Assembly: GCA_016926235.1 (NCBI GenBank)
Contig: JAFGOZ010000173.1
Span: 1-23,648 of the forward strand
DNA length: 23,648 nucleotides
Direction of reading: 5' to 3'
Origin: Bacteroidales bacterium
GTDB lineage: Bacteria; Bacteroidota; Bacteroidia; Bacteroidales; UBA10428
Below are positions 23,569 to 23,648 of this stretch, piece by piece; position 1 is the stretch's first letter, and the number at the start of each line of letters is the position of its first letter. The position numbers and the translations under genes are program-made. The notes below the pieces were generated by a model. That model did not search any database, was not told the origin of the DNA, and worked only from the letters and a program-made list of their open reading frames with translations.

Positions 23569-23648
23569 TGGACCCCGTTGTCAACACAGCTGTCTGAAAA
23601 AATAAGTTTGCTCAGGCAGCGTTCCAGTAGACTTCATCTGGGGTTAGA
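23569..23648 (-). mobile_element. End of a third IS3-type element (partial)
   Basis: TGGACCCCGTTGTCAACAC from 23569 looks like a terminal repeat of an IS3-family element, and the minus strand just inside it encodes the end of an IS3-type OrfB. The element runs out of the window. The other end and target duplication cannot be seen. Confidence 0.6.
23612..23648 (-). CDS. C-terminus of IS3-type transposase OrfB (partial)
   Basis: The minus-strand frame reads LTPDEVYWNAA and stop. This is the typical last stretch of IS3-family OrfB proteins, where (T)PDEVY/F near the end is common. Only 11 codons are in the window. Confidence 0.6.
   Translation of the reverse strand, partial: LTPDEVYWNAA

Overview
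The window looks like a surface-polysaccharide (O-antigen or capsule type) locus of a Gram-negative bacterium. A spirochaete is my best guess, with low confidence. It rests on a Bdr-like coiled-coil protein with a C-terminal membrane anchor, present in repeated copies, plus the mix of exporter and sugar genes; no rRNA or marker gene settles it. By eye the left part (about 1-5750) has medium GC, about 5750-19350 is markedly AT-rich, and 19384 to the end is intermediate. This suggests DNA blocks of different origin, with insertion sequences at the joints.

Layout. 1-1247: the 3' end of a coiled-coil gene copy, then an AbiE (type IV) toxin-antitoxin pair whose antitoxin is whole but whose toxin has lost its catalytic half. 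1369-2136 (-): a GT2 glycosyltransferase flanked by a short direct repeat. 2283-2786: a coiled-coil protein built of five 33-bp (11-residue) repeats and a C-terminal membrane helix; its 3' end and flank are identical to bases 1-53. 2889-5748: a GlfT2-like galactofuranosyltransferase overlapping UDP-galactopyranose mutase (glf), a galactofuranose module. 5769-6195 (-): remnant of a GT4 glycosyltransferase. 6534-9008: a decayed IS3-family element (IS407-like, 4-bp ATTT target duplication) into which a second, apparently intact IS3-family element (7701-8971) has inserted.

9502-18865 is a mostly tightly packed, co-oriented set, broken only by a 445-base gap after wzt: Wzm/Wzt ABC exporter, a two-part glycosyltransferase, a B12-type radical SAM protein, an aldo/keto reductase, a NeuB-type synthase lacking the usual SAF domain, a CMP-sugar synthetase fused to a KdsC-type phosphatase, and a sialyltransferase-like protein with the D/E-D-G and HP motifs. 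Together these can synthesise, activate, transfer and export a nonulosonic acid (sialic-acid-like sugar). The fused phosphatase suggests a route through a 9-phosphate, as in Kdn or animal Neu5Ac synthesis. The radical SAM enzyme and reductase have no obvious place in known NulO pathways and are the most interesting part of the window.

19384-23523: rfbF-rfbG-rfbH and a short-chain reductase/epimerase, the CDP-3,6-dideoxyhexose pathway (abequose/paratose type). rfbH carries an apparent single-base frameshift at a T run near its N-terminus. The last 80 bases are the end of a third IS3-type element on the minus strand.

The genes fit one export-linked glycan containing galactofuranose, a nonulosonate and a 3,6-dideoxyhexose, but whether the three modules act on the same glycan is inference.
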